Positions 48,052-58,688 of a DNA stretch of 64,000 nt are shown one piece after another (positions within the stretch are counted from its first letter, which is position 1; every line of letters begins with the position of its first letter). A model generated the notes under the pieces. That model saw nothing but the letters and a program-made list of their open reading frames with translations, was not told the DNA's origin and did not search any database. The translations under genes and the position numbers were made by a program. Source of the stretch: Strongyloides papillosus (taxonomy: Eukaryota > Nematoda > Chromadorea > Rhabditida > Strongyloididae); assembly GCA_005656395.1 (NCBI GenBank), contig SRSI01000051.1:186001-250000 (forward strand), given 5' to 3'.

Positions 48052-49750
48052 TTTAGTAAATGTTGATGCTATCATTTAGATAACTTTCCTTTTATATAGT
48101 ATTTTGTTTTATTAGTATTTGTTTAAAAAACCAATTTATTGCAATTTTTGATGATATAATCTATAGTGTATAATTAAATATATTAGCATATCGTTTTTAT
48201 ATATAAATGTTCAAATGCAGTATTAATTTTGTGTACTTTATAAACTAAAGTATTTTTTTTGCAATAATAAAAAGTGTAGTTTAATTTAAAATAACAATAT
48301 ATTAAAACTATATGATTTTTACCTTGTTATCTTGTTTTACAATAGTAATGTATAATAAACTTTATAAAATCGAATATATTATAATCTACAATAACAAATA
48401 AAAAATATAATAAATTTTATTCAATAAGTAAGAATTTTATAATCCTCTCTTCAAATGTTTCATTTGTACTTTAGTACGTTGTACCTAAGGCTCTTCTATT
48501 TCATGTATAAAATTATCTGGAATTATGGAAAAAACATTACCTAAAGTTTACTTCTTTGTTTATTATTTCTAGAAAATTCTTTTCTTTATTATATATAGCA
48601 AGGCAAATCTGACATTTCATTCTTTTTACCTTTATGTCATGTATATTTTATCATTTTATTATATCTCAGTTTTATCTTATTACTGCAATTTTAGCGTTAA
48701 ACTATCTGTCCTAAATCTTCTATTGATAATGATACGTTAACAAACATCTGTTATTAACTGTAAGCTTTAATTATTTATTTTTATTGTACTGTCTTTTTGT
48801 ATTCTAGAAGGCCTTAGTTGAACTTAGCACAATTCCTAAGTTATTTAATCTGTTTTATTGTATTGCGTTTTTTTACTGTAGTTTAATAAAAGATTATTAT
48901 ATTTTGTAGTACAACACGCCAATAAACATTCTATAGAATTTTTACTAGTTGTTATGTTATTTTACATATATTTATGATAAAATATTAATATTTCGACATA
49001 AAATTGTAGCTAGATCTTAAAACGGTCTTTATTTAACGAACTTGAATTGTATATTGTTACCATTTTTTCACATACGCTTCGCCTTTTATTGAGACTGAGC
49101 TTAGTAGAGCTTTTGAAAAATGACCGCTTAATTTTACTGGATAAAATAAAAAAATCAATATTTATATATTTAAAACTGAAATGGATATAACAATGGTAAT
49201 AGTTGATAAAATGGTAAACTGATAAATTATTAATTATAGTAAATTTTTATTTTTGTATTAAATTGAAATTGCAGGTTTGTAAGTGACCAGAACTTTTTTC
49301 TAAGACTCTAACAATTTGTTAAGTTTGTGCTCGAATAAACATATATTAGCTAATAATATTTATAAAAAAACTTTAAATATGAGTAATAGATCTCAAAAAC
49401 AAAGATTAATTAGCCATATAAAAAACTTATAGCATTCTTAAATTTTAAAAACATATGAATATTAACTTTTTTGCATTTTAATATTGTTAAATATAAGAAA
49501 ATTGTTAGAATATTAGTATTTATTGATGTTCTTTTAACATTCAATCGTTTCAAGAGTCAATCTTTAATTAGATTATTGATTTTAATTATTTTAAGATTAA
49601 ATGTAAACTTTTGTTTAAATTTGAACATGTTTAAAAAAAACTTTTATTTAATTAGTCATTGATTTAAAATGAAATTAGATAATAAAATCAAAATTTTAAA
49701 ATTATATTTTAAATTCAAAGATTTGATACTCATATTTTCAAATAGTACAA
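48052..49750. other. Spacer between astacin-like genes 2 and 3
   Basis: 1.7 kb. A plus-strand frame at 49471-49662 is low-complexity Ile/Leu/Phe/Asn and looks like chance. Nothing else recognised. Confidence 0.4.
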
Positions 49751-50936
49751 TCATCTTCTACTTGTTCTTCTAACTTCTCTGTATGATAAGGTTATCATAT
49801 CATCTTTGTTTTGGCCTAAATATATCATTACTGCTCTACTAAATGTTGGTTTAATTACGACATCTTTGTAACTTCCACATAGTACTAAACCTGTAGCACC
49901 TTTATCGTGTCTATATTTAATTTCAATTCCTTTGTTTTCAACACAAGGTGTACGTTTTGTAGTTTTTACTTTTTTAACAACTAAAGCAAGATTTGTTCTA
50001 GGTTTAGAATAGAATCCGATGACACACTTTTTTAATCCTTTAAGTGTCAATGTTTGTTCTCTTCTTTTTGCATATAAAAATCTTTTTCCACAGTCACCTT
50101 GTGAGGCTTCGAGTTTTTCACAATATTTTCCTTTATAACCAGATGGACAGTTGCAAACACCACAAAACGGACTTGGGTAACCTCCATTTCGGCACTTGGT
50201 AATTTTTTTTCCACATTGACCACCACAAAATACATCATTAATTTTTTTAATGTCACTGAAAGAAAATTCTTCCCTTTGGCCAACCATGTTTTCATATAAT
50301 TTTGATCCTTTAGTTGTGTATGCTTTCTTTCCTTTCATAGCTCCTTCTGTTATATTTGGCATCATGATTGAGCCATAGTCAAAAGCTGTGTTGAAATAAC
50401 GGCTTTTGAAACCTTTAACTTTAGAATATAATTTTTTTGATTGTTGTTCAATATTATTCCATAAAATTTTTACATAATGATTTCTATCATAACGAGCTGT
50501 TTCGTAATGCAATCCAAAAGCACGAGCAATCATGTGTTTCATACAACCAGATTCTCTAAGGCATTTTTTTGAAACGTAAACATTTGAAAGTTTGTCTTTA
50601 TAATATTTGTATTCAACACTAAGTTCAGGTTTTTTATAGAAATTAATACCATCTTTTTTAAGTTCTTTATCTACCTTTTTAAATTTTAAACATGTGTAAT
50701 GTTCAAGATGAGCAAATGTTTCATTAAGATATGTATCGTACTCTATATATTTTTCAATGTAATATTTTACAGGTTTCGTATAATTAAAGTTATTTTGTAC
50801 TCTAATTATTCTTTTATCTCTTCTTAAATAATCTTCATCATTGCTTTCAATCTAGAAAAATATTCTTATAAAGTTAAGAACTAATACTTACAGGAATATA
50901 TAAACACAATAAAGGTAGTAAAATAGATAAAAACAT
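49751..50936 (-). CDS. Astacin-like protein 3, catalytically dead, EGF and CUB domains
   Basis: Exon 1 50892-50936 (MFLSILLPLLCLYIP signal), intron 40 bp (GTAAGT...TTCTAG), exon 2 49751-50851; 381 residues, frame intact. The prodomain ends in a basic RRDKR site. The zinc-site region reads HMIARAFGLHYE at residues 121-132: one His kept, Glu to Met, His to Arg and His to Tyr. The Met-turn FDYGSIMM is at about 173-179, EGF-like CRNGGYPSPFCGVCNC at about 235-259 and the CUB-like domain from about 269 to the end. The signal exon is 45 bp in all three paralogues. Since the substituted residues agree with copies 1 and 2, the loss is ancestral and the fold is being kept without catalysis. Probable secreted binding or decoy protein; partner unknown. 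Confidence 0.92.
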
Positions 50937-51344
50937 TTTAGTAAATTTTGTTGCTATCTTTCAAATAATTTGTCTTTTTATATGATTTTTTATTTTATCT
51001 GCATTTGTTAAAAAGAATCAATTTACTACAATTTTTAATTACATAACCAAAAGTGCATGATTAAATATATTGACATTATCTTTTTTATGTATAAATGTTC
51101 AGATATAGTAGTAATTTTGTGCACTTTATAAATTGATGTATTTTTTTGCACTTTTAGAAAATATAATTTAGTTCGAAGCATTAATATATTAACATTGTAT
51201 GATTTTAAATTATGTTATTGATAGATAGAATAGGAATTTTATTATAACATAAAGACAAAGATGTCAAGAAAACAATACAATTATATAATATGATAATACA
51301 AGTAAATATGAATATACATAATATGCAACACGTATAAATCTCAA

Positions 51345-51830
51345 ATTTTACTTATTTTTTGACATAATCTCCTGCTACATTTATGCACTTATCCCATCAT
51401 TTCACGAGCTTTCTTATGCCAATAGTAAACAAATTTCTACCCTGAGATCTTAGCCATTTCTGTATTTTTCCCTTTACCTCTTCATTATTGTTAAATTTTA
51501 CTCAACGAAAAGAATATTTGAGAAGCTCAAACAAAATAAAAATCTGATTTTTCACGGTCTGGACTGTACTGTGAATGTGACAAAATCTCTCAATCAAGCC
51601 TTCTTGCACTTTTTTTTTACGATAGTTCAGTTTGTTTTGAATTAGCGAATGAACTGTGCTTACACTTGTACTACATTTTTTCGGAAATGTGCACGATTCA
51701 TACAGCTTCTACCATATAGCTGAAGCATCCGGGAATAGATTTTGTATGGTTTAACATTAATTAAAACATGGACTCTTTTTAAAAAACGTTGTTTTCCAAA
51801 AGTGCAGTTTTCCAGAGGGGATGCCATCAT
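51345..51830 (-). pseudogene. mariner transposase C-terminal fragment
   Basis: On the minus strand, 51353-51440 reads (with one TGA) RNLFTIGIRKLVK-W-DKCINVAGDYVKK, matching the mariner C-terminus pattern F..GI..L..RW.KC....GDYV.K. Upstream to about 51830 is weaker similarity in broken frames. No terminal repeats found. Confidence 0.65.
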
Positions 51831-51904
51831 TAAATTGTAAAATATAGTATATTCACATCGAAAATTTGTTATCGCAAATTATGTAAAAATGATGAAAAAT
51901 ATAA

Positions 51905-52006
51905 TTGCGATAAAATTAGTCGCAAATTAAAAAAATTCAAATTTCGTTAGGTGGGGAAAATTCATTATATTTTACGTAAAAAACGCTTCCCATTTTTTTG
52001 TGTTTA
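51905..52006. repeat. Right-end fragment of the CACACAAAAAA-ended element
   Basis: About 100 bp matching the right end of the 950-bp elements: TAGTCGCAAATTAAAAAAATTC ... TAGGTGGGGAAAATTC ... CCCATTTTTTTGTGTTTA. No left end; truncated next to the mariner relic. Confidence 0.65.
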
Positions 52007-52474
52007 TAATCTATTTTTTTACTGATAAGAAATTTAATTCAAGGTAAAAGTAAATAATTTCTGTCGGTTTTTGTTTTACTTTCATACTTTAATTCCTATA
52101 TTAAATTCTAATGAACAACAACAAATCATGATTACTATATTATCAATTTATTTACCATACAAAACAACGCTTTTACTATTTAATAATTTTCCACTCATTT
52201 TATATTAAAATGTTAAACAATTGCAATTGTTATTGTGATAATAATCTTACATTTAATTGTTAAAGACAAAAAATGAATTTTGTTTGAAAAAAAAACATTT
52301 ATTATGCAATGACCAATTTGATAGGTATTATTATAATTATCTTTTTAAAATAATATTACTTTTATAAAAATGAAGTAATAATATCATAGTTAAAATTTAT
52401 TTTCTTCCCCTATTTGTGATAAATTGTTAATGAATCTTAAACATTCCAAAATAAATTATTTATATTATAAACAG

Positions 52475-52740
52475 TGTAATCCTGGTGGATTCTTCGGGAG
52501 CCGTAAAGGCTCCCGGGCTTTTGCAGTATAACACAAAACTTTGTTTAAGAGTTTATTTAAGCAAAGGGTATTAGAATATAACAATAAGTAAGTATATATG
52601 TAAACTATGAAAAAGGTATTATTTAACTATGATATAAAATAGTCTTCATCCGTTTCTTATATAGTCCTTGAGGGAATAGGCGTGTTCTTATTGATATGAA
52701 CGTACATACATTTCATTCGACACAGCTTCCCATGTTCACA
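52475..52740 (-). repeat. Solo LTR, 266 bp, copy 2 (inverted)
   Basis: Reverse-strand copy of the LTR at 29099-29366: starts TGTAATCCTGGTGGATTC and ends CATGTTCACA, with ACAG directly on both sides as a 4-bp target duplication. Copies differ at scattered bases. Confidence 0.82.
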
Positions 52741-54079
52741 ACAGCTTGCTTTATATTTTAATTCCACACTATTTTCAATCGTATTATTTACAAAATTAAA
52801 ATTTTTCAAATTACCATTTAATTTTAGAAAAATTTTCAAAGTGTTTTAACTATGTAATAAGAAAAATAATTTGAAATTTTCTTTTAAAGAGACCATAATT
52901 TTTGAAAATATAGAAAATATGTATATTTCTGAATTCGCATCTAATATTAATGTTACTGTCACAAAATAACATTCTGAAAATGTATCTTAATTTTTTAGTA
53001 AGATTAAATTTTATGTCACAATATATAGAGGACCACATTATAAACATTATTTGAAATACACAACTTTACTTCGGTGAATATTAAACGATAGTTTTATTGT
53101 TAGAATATAAGATTAAAAACAGTACTTTAGATAATAAATAAATAATCTTTGAAATTTAAAACTTCGGACAGGATAAATATAATCTTTAAAATTATAAAAA
53201 AAGTTAGGATTTTAAAATAAACCATTGTAGTAAATTTAAATGTTAAATTTGTATAAATAAAGAGTTTATAGAGTATTAAAAAATTTTAAAAATTAAGTTA
53301 TTATTAACATCACTGTAATATAACATATAGGTATTTTTTCTCCAATGATTTCTGTTATCATACATTATAAAGTTCAATTCTTTAATAAATTCTATGCTAT
53401 TATGATTTCATTTTTCTAATAAAAACTGCACATATTGAATATATAAAGTTTAACTAAATGTAAAATTTATATATGTTGATTTAAAAGTGTTTTTTTAAAA
53501 TAAACATTATCATAAATGATCATTTTTTAAATGTGGTCAAGATAAAAAAAACAAAAAAATGTTACTTTTTGATACTTTGAAAACAAATTCCTGTTTTTTT
53601 TTTTTAAAGAAATTTAGTTAGTTTTTAAAATTCTTTTAGTATCTATAATATTTTATCTATATAACAAGTTTCAACTTTGAATATATTGATTTACAAAATA
53701 TTAATGTTAGATTTTTCACCGCATATTTATAGTTAGTAGTTATAAAGATAAAAATACATATAGCTTAATTATTTTAAAATCCGATTTTTAAACTTTTTTT
53801 TACTCAAAATACGATTGTTTTGAGTTTTGATGTAGAATAACTTTTTTGTTAAAAAGGGGTATTTTTAAAATAAGACTAATTTTATTATTGACTATTCATA
53901 ATGTAATTTATAATGACGATTGCTTTGCCATAAACATAAAAAAAAATTTTTACGACAAATTAAAATGGTTATTCTACCAATTTTTTTACGTCTTTATAAT
54001 TTTCAGACAATCTTGAGATTTACTACTTTGTTCTTCATTTATAAATTTTTGGGAATTTGAAAAAATTTGAAAATAGTGG
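52741..54079. other. AT-rich stretch before the retrotransposon
   Basis: No coding frame or repeat recognised in 1.3 kb. Confidence 0.4.
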
Positions 54080-54189
54080 AAATTTTTATTAGAGCAAAAA
54101 TAAGAAATAAAAATATAACTGGTAAAGGTTATATTTAAACACATAAAATTAACAATTTAAAAGGATTCGTTGGAAGACAAATCCTTACT
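54080..54189 (-). repeat. 3' terminal direct repeat (LTR), 110 bp
   Basis: Matches 59642-59751 with one mismatch. It includes a hairpin AAGGATT...AATCCTT at 54160-54186. On the element strand it starts AGTAAGGATTT, not TG, and ends ...AAATTT, so it lacks canonical TG/CA ends. Confidence 0.85.
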
Positions 54190-55653
54190 GTCCTTATCTT
54201 TATGAGTGTCCCCAGTGGCCCACTTCTTAGATCTAGACAGAACTTCAAACTTATTGACATATTTTCCTCCACTAGTCTTAATGGCAGTACGATTGATAGG
54301 TTTGAATTCATTTTTTAACGTGATATTACGATTTTCGGCCTTAGTTTTCTTGAGATCGAAGTCTTTGATGACGATTTCTTTTGGCAACTTTTCTAAGGAA
54401 TGTAAAAGTTCATAGAGAGCTCGCATATCCTGGACATTGTATTGGCTTTGGATGTTGTACTTATTATCCTGTAACGTGCGAGGCATGAAGTTGAGAAATA
54501 GTTCAGCTGGAGAGATACCTTTATCATTCTTTATATTGTTAATCCTAAAGCTGGCTATCTTCAAATTCTCAGAAAATGGACCTCTAACCTTAGGTATCTT
54601 TCTCATCATTTCAAACAGTGTTCTAAAGGCTCTTTCTACAATTTGGTTGGTGGTATGTCGATATCTTATGGCTGATTCTTGGAGAATGAATTGTTCTTTA
54701 CAGTACTGTGCTACAGGTCCTTCTATGAGATTTCTAGCATTATCACTTCTTAATCTTTGTGGAAGTCCATAGACATCTACTATTTTTGATTTGATAATTT
54801 TAACGATTTGATCACCTGTAGTTGATTTTAATTCAAAGAAGAACTTGTATTTAGAGTATCTATCAACCACACATAGTATATTGGTGTTTTGGTACTTGGA
54901 CAGATCAAGACATAAAAGCTCCATTGGTTTTGTGACTTTATATTCATCATCACTATCTTTCTTTCGTGGAATGACGTTGTTGGATCTACATGCTTGACAT
55001 TGACTTATTTTGGAGGCTACCTGTTTCAGTATTCTTCTGGCTACACGTAATTTCGGATGATTTTTGGTAATTGCTTGCATTAATGATTCTTTGACTTTGA
55101 TAAGTGATAAATGCCCTGTATTGACATGAAAGGATTGGTATAGATCATCAATGTCTATTTCCTCATTCTTGGAGATGCAGTTGACTGTATCTTGGCTCCC
55201 ATCTAGAGGTGAACGACTAAGAGCATCAGCCACAGGGTTGTTATGTCCTTCAATAAACTTGATGACACAGTTGAAATTGCAAATATTAAAGATGTACTTC
55301 TGATATATGGGTAGAGATCCATCCATAATAATGCGGAGAAGATTCTTGTGGTCAGTAAATACGTGAATACGACTATATCTAATAAGTGGAGAGAAAAAAG
55401 TAAGTGAACGGCTGATGGATTTGAGTTCATAGTAAGTAGGAGTAGCAGAACGGGCCAAAGCATCCCATGAACGAGAATGTACAGCAATGGGATATAGTTG
55501 TTTTGGATTCAGATATGTATTGATTGATGCATGAGATTGCATTAAAATAGAACCATAACCTGTGTTTGAGGCATCACACATTAACAGGAAATCTTTTGAA
55601 AAATCAGGGAAACCAAGGGTAACAATACGAGACATACTATCTTTCATAGCTAA
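54157..55653 (-). CDS. Retrotransposon pol, 3' part: RNase H and integrase
   Basis: Open from the Tc1 insertion to a stop inside the 3' repeat. RNase H: LLMCDASNTGYGSILMQ, YYELKS, HVFTDHKNLL and EGHNNPVADALSR cover the catalytic acids. Integrase: an HHCC finger (HVNTGHLSLIK ... CQACR) and the core Asp, Asp and Glu at LCLDLSKY, LRSDNARNL and QIVERAFRTL. The C-terminal 130 residues are basic and lack a chromodomain as far as I can tell. Its natural start is the fused gag-pol upstream of the inserted transposon, so it is cut off from its own translation start. Confidence 0.88.
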   Translation of the reverse strand, partial: LAMKDSMSRIVTLGFPDFSKDFLLMCDASNTGYGSILMQSHASINTYLNPKQLYPIAVHSRSWDALARSATPTYYELKSISRSLTFFSPLIRYSRIHVFTDHKNLLRIIMDGSLPIYQKYIFNICNFNCVIKFIEGHNNPVADALSRSPLDGSQDTVNCISKNEEIDIDDLYQSFHVNTGHLSLIKVKESLMQAITKNHPKLRVARRILKQVASKISQCQACRSNNVIPRKKDSDDEYKVTKPMELLCLDLSKYQNTNILCVVDRYSKYKFFFELKSTTGDQIVKIIKSKIVDVYGLPQRLRSDNARNLIEGPVAQYCKEQFILQESAIRYRHTTNQIVERAFRTLFEMMRKIPKVRGPFSENLKIASFRINNIKNDKGISPAELFLNFMPRTLQDNKYNIQSQYNVQDMRALYELLHSLEKLPKEIVIKDFDLKKTKAENRNITLKNEFKPINRTAIKTSGGKYVNKFEVLSRSKKWATGDTHKDKDSKDLSSNESF

Positions 55654-55655
55654 TA

Positions 55656-57212
55656 CAGTGTGGTGCATAATTATAGCACACTTCTATTTATTGCATAAAA
55701 TTATATTTAATATGAAAAATATTATATAATAAGAGTTTATATTTATCAATACAATTATAAAAATATTATCTAAGTAGTAAAATAATTAACTAATAAGTAA
55801 TAACATAAAAAATTTAAGATTTTCTCTAATTGTGTGGTGCAAAAGTATAGCACATATTTAAATTTAAGGATTTAAAACTTTTTTTAATAGTTTGTATACC
55901 CCCTTTTTTGCTTATTACCTCAAAAATTCTATTTGGCATGCTATTTGCAAGTGAAACAAGTTTTTCATTAGGTATTTCATCCCAACATTTTACAATAGCT
56001 TCTTTTAATTCTTGAACGGTAGAATATTGTTTATTATCTTTATAAACAGCACGAACAAGTATCCCTCATAAATTTTTTATTGGATTCAAATCTGGGTTTC
56101 TTGATGGATGATCTATAAGACTGATTTTTTTATCAGAAATCCATTTTTTTGTCTTTGCACTAGCATGACAACTAGCATTATCTTGCATAAATTTGAATGA
56201 AACAGATCTAAATCGTTTCATATATGGCATTAAGTTATCCCCGAGAACATTTTGATACATCAATGAATCCATAGGATGATCTATAAATGTCAATTTTGAT
56301 CTACCATACGAACTGAAGCACGCAAAAACCATTACATTTCCACCACCAAAATTACGCTTTGAATAGTATCTGGGCTCCTTTCTTAAATCACGCCAATAAC
56401 TGTTGAAACCATCAGGACCATCTAAATTGAATTTTTTTTCGTCGCCGAATATTACTATAGTCCATTTTTCATTCCATGTCATGTATTTACGAGCATATTC
56501 TAAACGTGCTGCTTTATGACTTTTATCTAATCTTGGACACTTTGCCATTTTAGAACGTACAATATTTCGATCACTATTAAAAGCTCTATTTACTGTCCAT
56601 CTTGAAACTGGAAAATTCAGTTCATTTCTTATTGAAGTGCAGCTTTTAGTAGTATTTGAAGCTGATCGAGAAATTGCTCTTTTATCACGAACACCTAACT
56701 TTGATGGTCTTCCTGTATGTTTTGCAGTTCCATAAGATGATGGATCTTTTAGAAATGTTGAAATAACTTTTCTAGAGCGATTTACAAGTGTTGAGATTTC
56801 GCTATGTGTTTTTCCAACAGATGCAAATGCCAAAATTTGGCCTTTTTCAAACTCAGTAAGCTTTGTTCCTTTTGGCATAGTAAAGAAGAATAATATACGA
56901 GATAGTAAAGTTAATAATGTTTTAAAACAGTTGTTTTTTACTATTGTACCAATTTACATCATTTACCTTTGTTCAATAAAATTTTCTTATAAGTTTTAAG
57001 TTAAAATTTTTACATGTGCTATAATTATGCACCATGCATTGATAGATAATGTAATTTTTTGATGTTATAACTTATTATTTCAACATGCTTTTTAATATAC
57101 TGTATATTACTAAGGTCTATTAACGAATAGAATTAAAATTAGATAAAAAACATTTCTTTATAATAAAGTAAATGCAAAAAAATATTATGTGCTATAATTT
57201 TGCACCACACTG
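55656..57212. mobile_element. Tc1-like transposon, 1557 bp, IR/DR type
   Basis: TA on both sides (55654-55655 and 57213-57214). Outer inverted repeats of about 26 bp begin CAGTGTGGTGCATAATTATAG and CAGTGTGGTGCAAAATTATAG. A second copy of the same motif lies about 175 bp inside each end (55831-55856 and 57015-57038), giving two transposase-binding-like sites per end, the IR/DR arrangement known from some Tc1 elements. It is inserted in the pol gene between the reverse transcriptase and RNase H regions. Confidence 0.93.
55826..56878 (-). pseudogene. Tc1-like transposase, DD34E family, inactive
   Basis: Starts at 56878 and is open for 270 residues to TGA at 56066-56068; the same frame stays open to a natural stop at 55826-55828, so the ancestral length was about 350. 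Paired-type helix-turn-helix in the first 110 residues with a GRPSK linker (about 56-60). Catalytic residues: Asp146 (VIFGDEKKF), Asp233 (FMQDNASCH); the third acid, expected 34 residues on, is Lys268 in NPDLNPIKNL where the family has NPIENLW. The stop falls two residues later, where Trp (TGG) is typical. Two independent lesions, so this copy is catalytically dead. Confidence 0.9.
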
Positions 57213-57214
57213 TA

Positions 57215-58681
57215 TATCTTGTTGTACATTTTCAAGTATAGGAATTTCTTTTCTACTTTTTGGTAAAGTTCCGATAAAGTCATTCAGGTGAATTGATAAC
57301 TTGGCACTGTCCGGTATGATATGAGAGAGAAAATTGAAGAGTCCTCGAAAGGCACGCAGTTGGTATGGAGTTTTCGGAGTATGAAAGTCCTTCAATGATT
57401 GAATAAGTTTAGGATTGGGTGAGATTCCTATTGGGGAGACTTTGTAACCAAGAAATATGCATTGTGCATCAAAGAATGTTGACTTTTCAAGATTAATGAC
57501 CAGGCCATGTGAGTGGAGAGACTGTATTGCTTGTAAAACATAATTTTTGTGTTCATCACGTGAATTGCCAGCCAAGATTAGGATGTCATCTTGGTATACC
57601 AGAGATGGAACGTTAGAGAGTATTTGATCCATGAGACGCTGAAATATACCAGGAGAAGAGGACAATCCGAAAGGTAGGCGATTTAATGAATACACCTTCC
57701 TATTGAAGAAGAAACCTAACTTATCTCTATCAGATGGATGAAGGCATATTTGCCAGTAGGCTTTACGAAGATCAATACGAGAAGCAAAAGAGAAAGATTT
57801 CATAGACATAAACAGTTCTTTGAAAGATGGGCTGCAGTAGAAGTCAGTATGCAATTTCTTATTCAATTCACGAAAGTCTTGACAGATACGTAGTTGTTTT
57901 GAACTTTTACTAACAACGCGAATAGGTACGATATATTTGGTATTGTAATTTAGTCTGCATACATCAAGACTTATCATTTCATCAATTTCCTTCTGAACTT
58001 CTGGAATTAGAGGCGGAGGGACACCATAACGTATTAGCTTTGGCATTTCCAGATCTCTGAACATGAGTGGTGGAGCTGTAATGGTACATTTACCTAAAGG
58101 ATTGGATTCACTGACTACAGCTTTAGGATACAACTGAAGTATTTCTTTCTTAAACGGATCGTTGATTGTGATGTTTTTACTGGCAGTATCAATAGATATT
58201 CCTAGAAGACCACATGTTTGTATGTTCATAATTAAATCATAAGGTATATCTTTGGTAACGGTAGTTCCTTTTGGAGTGATAGTTTTTCCTTTATAAGTGA
58301 TGGAGAAGGGAGCATTGATTTGGTAAGTTTCAAGATTACTTCCACACGATAATATTTTCTTTTTGACAGTAGCATCGAAGATTTGAAGTTTCTTAGCGGT
58401 TGAGGTATTGAGAACGTTAACATTGGCACCAACATCAAGAAGAACTCTAGCTTGATTGATAAAACAAACGGAAGACGCCAGTTCCATGTTGGTTACAGGA
58501 AGTTCATTCTCAAATTCAATTTCATCTTTGATATTATTAACAGTATCCAGATATGCATCATCAAACTCTCCCGGTGATAAAGTACCATCATCAATGGCAG
58601 GTGAAGTGTCAAGGATAAGATTATGAGATTGTAAATTTTCAGTATTTTTTTCCTCCTGGGCTGTCACCCCCAGGTGACTTA
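57215..58681 (-). CDS. Retrotransposon pol, 5' part: protease and reverse transcriptase
   Basis: In the -1 frame relative to gag; the frame has no ATG at its beginning, consistent with expression by frameshifting as a gag-pol fusion. Protease region ARVLLDVGANVNVL, with DVG in place of the usual D(S/T)G. Reverse transcriptase: RICQDFRELNKK, SRIDLRKAYWQI, LPFGLSSSPGIFQRLM, LVYQDDILILAG (catalytic YQDD, unusual for the family, where YLDD or YIDD is common) and FLGYKVSPIGI in the thumb. It ends where the Tc1 element begins, reading a few codons of the transposon terminus (to GAKL) before a stop at 57192. Confidence 0.88.
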
Positions 58682-58688
58682 GTTTTCC
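58655..58688 (-). promoter_or_regulatory. Probable -1 ribosomal frameshift signal at the gag-pol junction
   Basis: On the minus strand a heptamer GGAAAAC (58682-58688) sits directly before the gag stop TAA (58679-58681). Seven bases after the heptamer a GC-rich stem CCTGGG/CCCAGG can form (58669-58674 with 58655-58660); a competing hairpin GTCACC/GGTGAC (58663-58678) overlaps it. Slip site, short spacer and stem match the layout of known -1 signals. Efficiency is not testable from sequence. Confidence 0.55.

Noticed and set aside
52657..52839. Small minus-strand frame containing Cys-rich sequence
   Set aside because: Most of it lies inside the solo LTR copy at 52475-52740.
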